Shown here in pieces: positions 18,054-26,708 of a stretch of 64,000 bases of DNA. Numbering within the stretch: the first letter of the stretch is position 1; every line of letters begins with the position of its first letter. Below the pieces are notes generated by a model. That model worked only from the letters and a program-made list of their open reading frames with translations, was not told the origin of the DNA and did not search any database. Both the position numbers and the translations under genes were made by a program. Source of the stretch: Ensifer adhaerens (GTDB taxonomy: Bacteria; Pseudomonadota; Alphaproteobacteria; Rhizobiales; Rhizobiaceae); assembly GCF_002007205.1 (NCBI RefSeq), contig NZ_LAZS01000010.1, positions 62,001 through 126,000 on the forward strand. Direction: 5' to 3'.

Positions 18054-19060
18054 ACATCAGAACGACTGAGGGCGCCGGCCCGTTTTCGGCCGAAACCCTG
18101 ACGATCGACCATGCGGTCGAGACCGATCGCATCGTTGCAGCGCTGCGCGAGCAGTTGCGCTCCATGAAGAAGCGCGGCCTGGTGCTCGGGCTTTCGGGCG
18201 GCATCGACTCCAGCGTTTCTGTCGCGCTTGCGGTGCGCGCCGTGGGCGCCAAGAACGTCTTCTGCCTGTTCATGCCGGAAAACGATTCCGATCCGGAAAG
18301 CCTTCGCTTCGGCCGGCTGGTCGCCGAAACCTTCGGCGTCGAGGCGATCGTCGAGGATATCGGCCCGGCGCTCAAGGCCATGGGTTGCTACGAGCGCCGC
18401 GACGCCTTCATCCGCGAGCTGGTTCCGGAATATGGCGACGGATGGGCGTCAAAAATCGTCATCGCCAACGCCCTGGAAGGTGAGGGGTACAACATATCGT
18501 CGCTGGTGGTGCAGAGCCCCGAGGGCGTGCAGTCGAAACACCGTATGCCGCCGTCGGTCTATCTCGGCATCGTCGCCGCCACCAACATGAAGCAGCGCAC
18601 CCGCAAGCAGGTCGAATATTACCATGCCGACCGGCTGAACTTCGCCGTGCTCGGCACGCCGAACCGGCTGGAATACGACCAGGGCTTCTTCGTCAAGAAC
18701 GGCGACGGCGCTGCCGACGTCAAACCGATCGCCCATCTTTACAAGTCGCAGGTCTATGCGCTTGCCGCCCATCTTGGGGTTCCCGAGGAAGTGCGCCGCC
18801 GCCCGCCGACGACCGACACCTATTCGCTGGAGCAGACGCAGGAGGAGTTCTATTTCTCCCTGCCTTACGACCGCATGGACCTCTGCCTCTATGGCCTCAA
18901 CCATGGCATCGAGATCGACGTCGTTGCCAAGGCGGCGGGCCTGAGCGTCGTCCAGGTCGAAAGGGTCTGGGCCGATATTGCAGCCAAGCGCAAGGCGACG
19001 CGTTACCTGCATCTCGGACCGCAACTGGTGCGGCCCGTGGAGGAGATTGCCGGCTATTGA
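18050..19060 (+). CDS. nadE: NAD synthase-like ATP-pyrophosphatase (synthetase domain only)
   Basis: 336 residues. The PP-loop LVLGLSGGIDSSVSVALAV (about 44-62) and the downstream DGAADVKPIAHLYKSQVYAL plus RRPPTTDTYSLEQTQEEF follow the NAD-synthetase pattern. The N-terminal nitrilase-type glutaminase domain found in the ~550-residue glutamine-dependent enzymes is missing. It would need free ammonia or a partner such as the amidotransferase at 14256. Its ATGA overlap with the acyl ligase ties it to this operon, so it may amidate an adenylated intermediate of the polysaccharide pathway rather than supply housekeeping NAD. That reassignment is an inference. Confidence 0.8.
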   Translation: MNIRTTEGAGPFSAETLTIDHAVETDRIVAALREQLRSMKKRGLVLGLSGGIDSSVSVALAVRAVGAKNVFCLFMPENDSDPESLRFGRLVAETFGVEAIVEDIGPALKAMGCYERRDAFIRELVPEYGDGWASKIVIANALEGEGYNISSLVVQSPEGVQSKHRMPPSVYLGIVAATNMKQRTRKQVEYYHADRLNFAVLGTPNRLEYDQGFFVKNGDGAADVKPIAHLYKSQVYALAAHLGVPEEVRRRPPTTDTYSLEQTQEEFYFSLPYDRMDLCLYGLNHGIEIDVVAKAAGLSVVQVERVWADIAAKRKATRYLHLGPQLVRPVEEIAGY

Positions 19061-19085
19061 GGCTTGGCCGGACCGCCGGCCATCG

Positions 19086-20198
19086 TCAATCGAAGTTGCC
19101 GCCGATCAGCCGGCTCCAATATTCGCCGGAAATGCCGTTGAAGAAGCCCTGTCCGTCGCGGCAGGCTTCGACAATGGCCTGGTCGCGCGAATGCACGACG
19201 GTCGAGGCGACATGCACGAAAGCGATGCGACGGCCGAGCATGGCTTCCATCAGCGCCGGTTGCGTGCGTCCGCGCAAGCCCGCAAGACCGCGTCGCGACG
19301 CCTCGTCGACCAGGCAGTCGATGACCGGCCCCGCCTGCCCTGGCCGCGCCAGGATCTGCAGTACCCGACCGATTTCACCGGCTTTGGCGTAGTAGGCGAA
19401 GGCGCCGACGACGGCGCCCGTGCGGGCTGTCACCAGCGCGTAGACGAGTTCACCCTGCTCGGGCTTCTTTTCGGCATCGGCAAGGATGTGATTGAGCTGG
19501 CCGTCGCTCCATTCGGGGCGAAGCGGAAACGGCGCGGTGAACTGGTCGACGACGGCGGCAAAACCGCCGCGGTCGGTTTCGATCGCGGTGAAGCCGGCCG
19601 GTGCCGCACCCGCTTCGGGCAGGGCGGACCAGCGCTGTTCGCCTTGGCCCATGCGCTTGCGATAGAACCTGTCGAGCGCGCGCGCGAAGGGGGCGGCGAG
19701 GCGGGCGGGCTTGATGCGGTTCGAAGCGACGCTGAGGCTGAAGGTCGCCGGACGGATGACGCGCACCCAGTCGAGGCTGTACTGCGGCAGAACCACGCCG
19801 CGAAGCCGCGTCCACATCTGCACGGAAACTTCGCTTGCCGTTTCGCTGAACGACAGATCCTGCGGACCGGCGAGGAATGCCTTCATCAGGCGCGCTCCGG
19901 CCAGGGGATCGCTCTCGCGGTCTTCCGCCATCAGCGAGCCGCAGATCGCCGCGCGCAAGTGCCGGCCGTTCAGTATCATCGGCAGCGCATTGACACCGAC
20001 GAAGCCGGTAATGCGACCCGCGTCATTCACATGCACCAGCGGTCTGATTTCCGGGTCACAGCCTGGTCCGTCGAGATAGAGTTGCCGCATGTAGTCGGCG
20101 AGGGCGGGCGAAGCGGCCCGCTCGTCGCGGAACACCCGCTGGAACATTCCGGCGACGGCTGGAACGTCGGCGTTCTCTAGCGAACGAATTTCGCTCAT
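19086..20198 (-). CDS. GNAT-like acyltransferase, paralogue of the gene at 22452
   Basis: 370-residue soluble protein that opens like an N-acetyltransferase (IRSLENADVPAVAGMFQRVF) and appears to hold two GNAT-like halves. The second contains ELVYALVTARTGAVVGAFAY and GRVLQILARPGQAGPVIDCL. The C-terminus GEYWSRLIGGNFD matches SESWSRLLTDF of the protein encoded at 22452, and the N-termini also align. Its start overlaps the stop of the methyltransferase gene at 20195 (ATGA), so the two minus-strand genes form an operon converging on the NAD-synthase-like gene. A possible role is acyl transfer to a sugar using acyl-ACP from the neighbouring genes; unproven. Confidence 0.65.
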   Translation of the reverse strand: MSEIRSLENADVPAVAGMFQRVFRDERAASPALADYMRQLYLDGPGCDPEIRPLVHVNDAGRITGFVGVNALPMILNGRHLRAAICGSLMAEDRESDPLAGARLMKAFLAGPQDLSFSETASEVSVQMWTRLRGVVLPQYSLDWVRVIRPATFSLSVASNRIKPARLAAPFARALDRFYRKRMGQGEQRWSALPEAGAAPAGFTAIETDRGGFAAVVDQFTAPFPLRPEWSDGQLNHILADAEKKPEQGELVYALVTARTGAVVGAFAYYAKAGEIGRVLQILARPGQAGPVIDCLVDEASRRGLAGLRGRTQPALMEAMLGRRIAFVHVASTVVHSRDQAIVEACRDGQGFFNGISGEYWSRLIGGNFD

Positions 20199-20935
20199 CG
20201 AGACTGCTCTCCGGTGCCGGCCTCTGCCGGGCCGGCGATCTTCTGGACGATGGCGACGCGCGGCTTGCCGTCGCGGTCGGTGGCGAAGGTGACCGGGGCA
20301 TAGGCTTTCGCCCTGGAGAGAAGTGCGGCTGCCTGCCGCTCCTGGCCTTCGCCGAACTCGAACAAAAGCCAGCCTCCCGGTTTCAGGAAAGCAAGCGCGT
20401 CCCGGATCAGGCGCTGATGGATGGAAATGCCGTAGGGGCCGCCGTCAAAGGCTTCGCGTGGCTCGTTCTCCAGCAGATGCGCCCTGTCTCCCTCCAGCCG
20501 CCCGGTCGAGATATAGGGCGGGTTGCAGACCACCATGTCGATCCCGCCTTGGAGGTCGTCGCCTTCTAGCGCCGAGAAAAGATCGCCCTGCCGGATCGAG
20601 ACGCGTGACCCGAGGCCGAGCCGGTCAACGTTGCGGCGGGCAAGCGCCACAGTGCTGTCCGTCAGGTCCGCCCCCCAGACGCGCGCCGAGGGGATCTCGC
20701 CGGCGATACCAAGAGCAAGATTGCCGGAACCGCAACACATGTCGATGATGGCGACGTCCGAGGGGCCGCCTTCAAGGATCGACACGGCCTTTCGGCCAAG
20801 AAGCTCCGTTTCTTCCCGTGGCACCAGGACGTCGGGCGCAAGTTCCAGTTCGACACCCATGAACCGGTGCAATGTCGCGGCCCGGTCTTTAGTCGGTCCG
20901 TCGTTCGGATAGCTGTCGTCTTGCGCCACGGCCAC
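20195..20935 (-). CDS. PrmC/HemK-like N5-glutamine methyltransferase without N-terminal domain
   Basis: 246-residue methyltransferase. It has the PrmC landmarks VLVPREETELLGRKAV (about 36-51), SAM motif DMCCGSGNLALGIAGE and the amide-substrate motif NPPY at 138-141, then HLLENEPREAFDGGPYG. In the housekeeping release-factor enzyme the R-x-ETE motif sits near residue 90, after a helical domain that grips the release factor. Here it is at about residue 40, so that domain is absent. This suggests another substrate, perhaps an amide made by the nearby amidotransferases. It is transcribed with the GNAT-like gene and divergently from the flippase. Confidence 0.75.
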   Translation of the reverse strand: MAVAQDDSYPNDGPTKDRAATLHRFMGVELELAPDVLVPREETELLGRKAVSILEGGPSDVAIIDMCCGSGNLALGIAGEIPSARVWGADLTDSTVALARRNVDRLGLGSRVSIRQGDLFSALEGDDLQGGIDMVVCNPPYISTGRLEGDRAHLLENEPREAFDGGPYGISIHQRLIRDALAFLKPGGWLLFEFGEGQERQAAALLSRAKAYAPVTFATDRDGKPRVAIVQKIAGPAEAGTGEQSR

Positions 20936-21142
20936 TCCTCATGTCGCTGGAAAACTCTGTAGACGTGCGGACCGGAGACTAGTGTAATTGAGTAAACGAA
21001 GCTGAAATACAATTGCGGCGAGCACGTTAACCGCGCAATCATTTCTGCCTGTTACCGTGCGCGTGATCAGTGGCGGGTGCTCGCTGTCATTGAACGTTGT
21101 TTCTTCGTGGCAATGACAGGTTGAGATCAAGGGCAGATCGGA

Positions 21143-22462
21143 ATGGCTTCGCAAGGTGTGAAGGAACGTGCGCACAGGCCGTTCCTCTCGATGATCATAT
21201 CCTATGCTGCATCCGGCGGCAGCCTTGTCATTGGCTCGGCTGCCCAACTCGTGACCTTCGCGATCCTCGCGCGCTTTCTCGGCGTACATGAGTTCAGCGT
21301 CTTCGTCGCAATCACGGCCGTTGCCAACATCGCGGTGCACCTGTGTGGCCTCGGCGCGATGGAATGCCTGGTGCGGCGCGTCGCGCGCGACCGCAGCATG
21401 TATCCGCAGATGCTCGGCCACAATATCATCCTGACCGCGATCAGCGGCGTGCTGCTGGTGGTGCTTGGCGCGGCGGTGTTGCCGTTCTTCTTCACGCTCT
21501 CGCCCGATCCCGCGACCAACGTCGCGGTGATCACCTTGATGCTCCTGACCAACATCATCTTCGTGCGGGTCATCGTGCTGGCGGAGCAGATCTTTCTTGC
21601 GCATTCCAATTTTGCCTCGGCCAACAAGGTGGTCGTCGGTTTCGCCCTGGCGCGCACCATAGCCGCAGCGCTCGCCTGCATCGCCTTCGGGGTCGCAACG
21701 GTCGCCTCCTGGGCCGTGTGGCAGTTCGTGTGCCACGTGATCGTGGCGCTCGGCTGCTGGCGGGCCGTCAAAGGGTTGGGACGCCCGCGTTATGGCATCG
21801 TGCGGGAAGAGCTGCCGCTCGGGCTTTATTTCAGCATCCCGTTCATCCTGCGCGCCGTCCGGCAGAACGCCGACCTTCTGGTCTTGAGCATAGTGGCAAG
21901 CGCCGAGGTGATGTCCAGCTACAGCGTCGCGCGGCGCATGCTGGAGAGCAGCTACCTGTCGGTCGAGGCCTTGAACCGGCTGATCTATCCGGGCTCGGCA
22001 AAGGCGACGGCGGCCGGCCTGCACCATGCCTTCGAGCGTGTGCGCAAGGTGCTGTTTGCCGCCACCTCGATCAGCATCGCTGCTGCCGTCGCCGTCTTCG
22101 TGCTGGCGCCGGTGCTGCCCTATCTCTTCGGCAAGGACTACGTCTCCCTCGTCGCCTTCGTCCGCATCCTGTGCTGGGTCGTGGTGCCGATCGCCATGTG
22201 GTCGGTGGCGATGGAGGCGCTTGGCGCGTCCGGCCATCACCCGGCGCGCGCTTCGGTCATGGGGCTTGGCAGCGTGCTTGGTGCGGCACTCACTGCCTGG
22301 GCCACCTGGTACGCGCCGCCGGCCGGCACCTTCATCTCCTTCTATGTCATCGAGACGGCGATGGTGATCGTCTCATGGGCAGTCTTCCTGCGCTTCGTGC
22401 GGCGCGATCGGGAGCAGGCCGGCGCTGCATCCTTGTCGGCAGGGGTGGCGCATGGAGGCTGA
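21143..22462 (+). CDS. Polysaccharide flippase (Wzx/MATE-type)
   Basis: 439-residue integral membrane protein with about 12 predicted helices and the general pattern of the oligosaccharide flippases. The N-terminus ISYAASGGSLVIGSAAQLVT leads into TM1-2, and FSIPFILRAVRQNADLLVLS marks the second half. It would move lipid-linked repeat units from the cytoplasmic to the periplasmic face before polymerisation. The downstream gene starts inside its last codons (22452), so they are translationally coupled. Presence of a flippase with the Wzz- and ligase-like genes indicates a Wzx/Wzy-type pathway. Confidence 0.85.
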   Translation: MASQGVKERAHRPFLSMIISYAASGGSLVIGSAAQLVTFAILARFLGVHEFSVFVAITAVANIAVHLCGLGAMECLVRRVARDRSMYPQMLGHNIILTAISGVLLVVLGAAVLPFFFTLSPDPATNVAVITLMLLTNIIFVRVIVLAEQIFLAHSNFASANKVVVGFALARTIAAALACIAFGVATVASWAVWQFVCHVIVALGCWRAVKGLGRPRYGIVREELPLGLYFSIPFILRAVRQNADLLVLSIVASAEVMSSYSVARRMLESSYLSVEALNRLIYPGSAKATAAGLHHAFERVRKVLFAATSISIAAAVAVFVLAPVLPYLFGKDYVSLVAFVRILCWVVVPIAMWSVAMEALGASGHHPARASVMGLGSVLGAALTAWATWYAPPAGTFISFYVIETAMVIVSWAVFLRFVRRDREQAGAASLSAGVAHGG

Positions 22463-23600
22463 ACTCGGGAAAATCCAGTCGGCAAGATCGCTCGGGCGGG
22501 AAATGCCCCGGACGGGAAACGTACGCGCCATGGAGCCCCGGGATATCCCCGCCGTCAGCAGCATGTTCACCCGGATTTTTCGCAAGCGCGAGCAGGAGGC
22601 GAGCCCGGAGCTTCAGAACTATCTCGAGACCATTTTCTTCGGGAGCCCGCTTTACGCGCCGGAAAACGGCAGCATCGTCTATGACGACGGGACCGGCGGC
22701 ATCGGCAGCGCCATTCTGGCGATTCCCATGGAGTTCACGGTCAACGGCCGCCGAACGGTGGCGAAACTTCTCTGCGCCTTCATGTCCGAAGGCAAGGCGG
22801 GTGCGGTCGGCGCCGCCTGCCTGGCGCGCGCAATGCGAGCCACAAGGCAGGACATGTGCTTCTCCGACAACTCGTCCCCGGTCAGTGCCGATCACTGGGT
22901 CGCCGGCGGCGGCGTCGTGCTGCCGATCCAGAGCCTCGATTGGCGCCGCTCCTTCCGGCCGTTCAGAGCATGGGGGTTGACGGTTGGCAGGCAAGTCCGC
23001 CTGCTTAGATCCCCTATACTTTCCAAGCCGCTCGCCCTTGCCGACCGGCTTCTGCGTCACCGTCGCCCCCGCACGAAGCCCGGCGCCGTGGCCGGCTGCA
23101 CGACGCATGCCATCGACCCCGCCGCCTTCCTCGATCTTGCCGAACCCATGCTGCAGCGATTTGCCGTCAGGCCCGTCTGGTCGCGAAGCGAATTCGACTG
23201 GCTGGTGATGGTCGCGCGGCTGAACACACCACTTGGCGACCTTCTCTGCCGGGAGGTGCGCGACGAAAGCGGGCGCGTCATCGGCGCCTATCTCTACTTC
23301 GGCAGGGCCAGTGAGAGGGCGACGGTGCTCAACGTCGTCTGCGAGGCCGGCCGCGAGTTCGCCGTCACCGCACAGATGTTCCACGCGCTTGACGCCGACG
23401 GTTATGCACTCGCCGTCGGCAGCTCGCAGCCGTTCCTCATGAATGCGATCTCGCGCCAGAGGTGGTTGTCCTTCCACCATCGCGGCTATTTCTGCATGGT
23501 GACGCGGCATGCGGATCTGAAAGACGCCGCCCAGCGCAACGATATCTATGTCGGCGGCCTGGCATCGGAGAGTTGGAGCCGGTTGCTGACCGACTTCTGA
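22452..23600 (+). CDS. GNAT-like acyltransferase, paralogue of the gene at 19086
   Basis: 382-residue soluble protein. The opening AMEPRDIPAVSSMFTRIFRK aligns with the start of the protein encoded at 19086, and both end in a WSRL motif. The middle shows SEGKAGAVGAACLARAMRAT, similar to a GNAT cofactor-binding helix region, and a second GNAT-like half with GRVIGAYLYFGRASERATVL. AGGGG six bases before the ATG and the overlap with the flippase stop support this start. It is followed by a strong inverted repeat. Likely an acyl donor-dependent modifying enzyme for the polysaccharide; the exact reaction cannot be read from the sequence. Confidence 0.65.
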   Translation: MEAELGKIQSARSLGREMPRTGNVRAMEPRDIPAVSSMFTRIFRKREQEASPELQNYLETIFFGSPLYAPENGSIVYDDGTGGIGSAILAIPMEFTVNGRRTVAKLLCAFMSEGKAGAVGAACLARAMRATRQDMCFSDNSSPVSADHWVAGGGVVLPIQSLDWRRSFRPFRAWGLTVGRQVRLLRSPILSKPLALADRLLRHRRPRTKPGAVAGCTTHAIDPAAFLDLAEPMLQRFAVRPVWSRSEFDWLVMVARLNTPLGDLLCREVRDESGRVIGAYLYFGRASERATVLNVVCEAGREFAVTAQMFHALDADGYALAVGSSQPFLMNAISRQRWLSFHHRGYFCMVTRHADLKDAAQRNDIYVGGLASESWSRLLTDF

Positions 23601-23607
23601 CGCGATG

Positions 23608-23635
23608 CGTTAAACGGCAATCCTGCCGTTTAACG
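23608..23635 (+). terminator. Perfect 12-bp inverted repeat after the acyltransferase gene
   Basis: CGTTAAACGGCA, four loop bases (ATCC), then TGCCGTTTAACG. It lies 7 bases after the stop at 23600 and is followed by GAATATTC, not by a T-run. It may be a terminator or a regulator-binding palindrome for the chain-length gene downstream. Confidence 0.5.
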
Positions 23636-23639
23636 GAAT

Positions 23640-23663
23640 ATTCACCGTACAACCCTAATTCTG
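23640..23663 (+). promoter_or_regulatory. Putative shared regulatory element upstream of the chain-length gene
   Basis: ATTCACCGTACAACC followed directly by CTAATTCTG; both parts recur at 14159-14204 upstream of the amidotransferase gene. It lies 65 to 90 bases before the chain-length start, between the inverted repeat and the coding region. Confidence 0.4.
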
Positions 23664-23727
23664 CGATAGAAGGCGGCTCGTGGGGTCACGATCTTCGCGT
23701 CTTGATGGGCGTGCGTGAGGGATGCTT

Positions 23728-25368
23728 ATGTATAGGCCGGACGAGGCCGGAAAACAGGGAGCCAGCCAACCGGCACGCGAGCAGCGTGCGCCGGTCGAGC
23801 GAGGCTCGTTGCTCGATCTGCTCTCGTCGGACCTCCATGAAGCGAGGCCCACGGCAGATGGGTCCGCAGCGGACGAACCGACCGAGGTCCAGCGACAATC
23901 CAGGGATATTCCCAAAGCCACGACACGCCAGGCGGATGTGGCTCGGCCCGTGATCGGCGCGGCCGATGGACGTCGCGACAGTTACTTTCCCGGCTTGAGC
24001 GGCCTCAGCAGGATCGGCGTCGACGATATCATCGGCTGGTTGCGCGACGGGCTTCTCTGGATCGTGTTGGCGCTCGTCCTATGTGTGGGCGCCGCGCTCG
24101 CCTATGCGATGACGGCGACGCCCCGCTACACGGTCTATACCGATATCGTCGTCGATCCTTCCAACCTCAATGTCGTCAGCGACGATGTCTTCACCACCAA
24201 TCCGCAGCGCGATGCGCAGTTGCTGGAGGTGGAAAGCAAGCTGCGCATCCTGACGTCGCGCAACGTGCTGTCGCGGGTGATCACGCAACTGCGCCTCAGC
24301 GAGGACCCGGAATTCGTGAAGCCCTCGGCCTTCGCAGCGCTGAAGAACCTCTTCTCGACGAAGGCGGAGCAACAGGCCGGAAACGAGCTTTCCGCTATGC
24401 GGGCGCTGTCGGAGCGGGTCGAGGCCCGGCGCGAGGAGCGGTCCTTCGTGGTGGTGATGAAGGTCTGGAGCGAAGAGGCGGCGAAGGCGGTGACGCTGTC
24501 GGATGCGATCGTTGCGGCCTTCGAGCAGGAGCTGTTTCAGTCTGCCGCCGAGAGCGCCGGTCGTGTCGCGCAGAGCCTCAACGCGCGGCTCGACGAGCTG
24601 CGCCACAACGTAACCGAGGCGGAGCGGGCAGTGGAGGATTTCCGCCGCAAGAACGGCCTGCAATCGACCAATGACGGCCAGCTCGTCAGCAACCAGCTTT
24701 CGAACGAACTCAACACCCAGGTTCTCGACGCCCAGCAGCGCTTCATCCAGGCGGACACGCGCTACCGGCAGATGAACGACGCGATCGCGCAAGGGCGGAC
24801 CGCGAGCGCCTCGGAGTTCGAATCCGTCAACATGACGAACGTGCGCGAGCAGTACAACGTGCTGCAGCAGCAGATCGCCTCCATGCAGCGCACCTATGGC
24901 GAGCGTCACCCGCGTCTCGTCAACGCGCGCTCGGAGCGCGCGAACCTGGAGTCAGCCATGGCCGACGAGGCCCGCCGTATCCTCGACCGTGCCAAGGCGG
25001 ACACGGACCGGGAGCAGAAGGCATTCGCCGCCTTGCGTGCCAAGGCGAACGACGAGAAGTCGAACGTGTTTTCCGACAACGAGGCGCAGGTCCAGCTTCG
25101 CGACCTGGAGCGGGATGCGCGCGCCAAGGCCGCCATCTACGAAACCCATCTGGCGCGCGCGCAACAGATCACCGAGCGCCAGCAGATCGATACGACCAAT
25201 GTCCGCGTCATCTCGCGCGCGCTGCCGCCGAATTCGCGAAGCTGGCCGCCGCGCACGATCGTGCTTCTGGCCGGCGGCGCGATCTTCGGCCTCGCGCTTG
25301 GCATCGGCCTCGCCGTGACGCTCGGGCTCTGGCGTTTCCTGCGCGGACGCCGGCCGGCAACGGTTTGA
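23728..25368 (+). CDS. Wzz/GumC-type polysaccharide chain-length determinant
   Basis: 546 residues. A polar N-terminal extension of about 110 residues precedes TM1 (LLWIVLALVLCVGAALAYAM), then a long periplasmic segment rich in Arg/Glu/Ala/Gln heptads (coiled coil, about 240-480), and TM2 (TIVLLAGGAIFGLALGIGLA) after the Pro-rich LPPNSRSWPPR. No tyrosine-kinase domain follows, so it is a kinase-less co-polymerase. Of two nearby ATGs, the one at 23728 has GAGG eight bases upstream, whereas for 23722 the spacing is too short. It controls polymer length in the Wzx/Wzy pathway. Confidence 0.87.
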   Translation: MYRPDEAGKQGASQPAREQRAPVERGSLLDLLSSDLHEARPTADGSAADEPTEVQRQSRDIPKATTRQADVARPVIGAADGRRDSYFPGLSGLSRIGVDDIIGWLRDGLLWIVLALVLCVGAALAYAMTATPRYTVYTDIVVDPSNLNVVSDDVFTTNPQRDAQLLEVESKLRILTSRNVLSRVITQLRLSEDPEFVKPSAFAALKNLFSTKAEQQAGNELSAMRALSERVEARREERSFVVVMKVWSEEAAKAVTLSDAIVAAFEQELFQSAAESAGRVAQSLNARLDELRHNVTEAERAVEDFRRKNGLQSTNDGQLVSNQLSNELNTQVLDAQQRFIQADTRYRQMNDAIAQGRTASASEFESVNMTNVREQYNVLQQQIASMQRTYGERHPRLVNARSERANLESAMADEARRILDRAKADTDREQKAFAALRAKANDEKSNVFSDNEAQVQLRDLERDARAKAAIYETHLARAQQITERQQIDTTNVRVISRALPPNSRSWPPRTIVLLAGGAIFGLALGIGLAVTLGLWRFLRGRRPATV

Positions 25369-25379
25369 AGAGGGGCGGC

Positions 25380-26708
25380 ATGACCAGCGCCGTCTACCTT
25401 GAACAAACCCCGGCGGATGTGCTGCGCCAGCGCATCGGCACGGTGCTTTTCATGGCGACGTTCCTGTTCTTCTGGATCTCGACCACGCCTTTCGTCGATC
25501 TGACCGGCGAGGCGGTGCTCGACCCGTCGGCCGGCAACTCCAACCGGCTCAACCAGATCGTATCGCTGCTTCTCTTTGCCGGCATGTTTGCCTACGGTCT
25601 CGCGCATCCGATGCGCAACATCATTCTGCAGCCGCGGCCGCTGCTCGCCGTACTTTACGTCTGGTTTCTATTCGTCTCGGTGATTTCGGCCTATCCGATG
25701 CTGGGCATCAAGGGCACGGTGCTCGCGGTGATGGTGACGATCAACGCCAGCGTCTACCTGCTCTTGCCGAAGTCGGAGAGACACTTCGCGGCGATGCTCG
25801 GCGTCGGAACGCTGTTCATGCTTGCCGTCGCCTATTACGGCATCGTCTTCAAACCCACGCTTGCAATCCATCAGGCATCGGAACTGCGCGAGCCGATGAA
25901 TGCCGGCCTGTGGCGCGGTCATTTCCCGCACAAGAACAGTGCTGCGGCGGCGATGGTGATCGCCGCCTTCTTCGGCCTCTACGTGATGAACGTCTGGTCG
26001 CGGCTTGCCGGTATCGCGATCGTGCTTCTGGCCTTCAACTTCCTGCTACACACGGGTGGCAAGACATCGACGGCGATGCTGCCGGCGATCGTGCTGCTCG
26101 CGTGGATCTTCGAACGATTTCGATTCCTGCGCATCCCGATCGTCATCGGCGGCGTCGGCCTGTTCAACCTTTTTGCCGTCGGCTCGGCGGTGTTCACGCC
26201 GCTCAGCGAGTTCATCACCGATCTGGGCATCGACGCCACGTTCACCAATCGGGCCGATATCTGGCGCTTCGCCTTCAGTGCGCTCGCCGAACAGCCGATC
26301 ACCGGCTACGGCTTCAAGGCCTTCTGGCAGACATCGGAACTCGTCAACAGCGGCGGGTCGATCGAGACCTGGGCGGTGGCGGCCGCCAACGGCCACAATT
26401 CCTACCTCGACATCGCCCTGATGACCGGCTTTCCGGGCTTGTTCCTGACGGTGATCTGGTTGTTGGTGCTGCCGCTGCGAAACATTGCGCGCCTGGCGCC
26501 GGCCGAGGAGCACTCGCATCTCACGCGCCTCTACGTCCGCGTCTGGCTCTACACGATCTTCAATGCCGGCCTTGAGAGCCTCTTCTTCGAGGGCGGCAAT
26601 CTTCTCTGGTTCACCTTCCTGTTCTCGCTTTACGGCTTGCACCTTCAGTCGCGGGCGGTGCTTTCGCTCGCACCGCAGCAGATAAAATCCGGAGCCGCCT
26701 ATGCCTGA
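25380..26708 (+). CDS. O-antigen ligase / Wzy-like polymerase membrane protein
   Basis: 442 residues, about ten predicted helices. The periplasmic loop has RGHFPHKNSAAAAMVIAAFF, and AAANGHNSYLDIALMTGFPG gives the His-Asn-x-Tyr motif typical of the O-antigen ligase / polymerase superfamily. AGAGGGG just upstream supports the ATG at 25380. It follows the chain-length gene by 11 bases and overlaps the deacetylase start. It should polymerise or ligate repeat units in the periplasm; ligase and polymerase cannot be separated by sequence alone, though no other Wzy candidate is seen in the locus. Confidence 0.82.
   Translation: MTSAVYLEQTPADVLRQRIGTVLFMATFLFFWISTTPFVDLTGEAVLDPSAGNSNRLNQIVSLLLFAGMFAYGLAHPMRNIILQPRPLLAVLYVWFLFVSVISAYPMLGIKGTVLAVMVTINASVYLLLPKSERHFAAMLGVGTLFMLAVAYYGIVFKPTLAIHQASELREPMNAGLWRGHFPHKNSAAAAMVIAAFFGLYVMNVWSRLAGIAIVLLAFNFLLHTGGKTSTAMLPAIVLLAWIFERFRFLRIPIVIGGVGLFNLFAVGSAVFTPLSEFITDLGIDATFTNRADIWRFAFSALAEQPITGYGFKAFWQTSELVNSGGSIETWAVAAANGHNSYLDIALMTGFPGLFLTVIWLLVLPLRNIARLAPAEEHSHLTRLYVRVWLYTIFNAGLESLFFEGGNLLWFTFLFSLYGLHLQSRAVLSLAPQQIKSGAAYA

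Noticed and set aside
18978-20180. 400-codon plus-strand frame opposite the GNAT-like gene
   Set aside because: Composition is that of an antisense frame, and the minus-strand gene has a homologue within the window.
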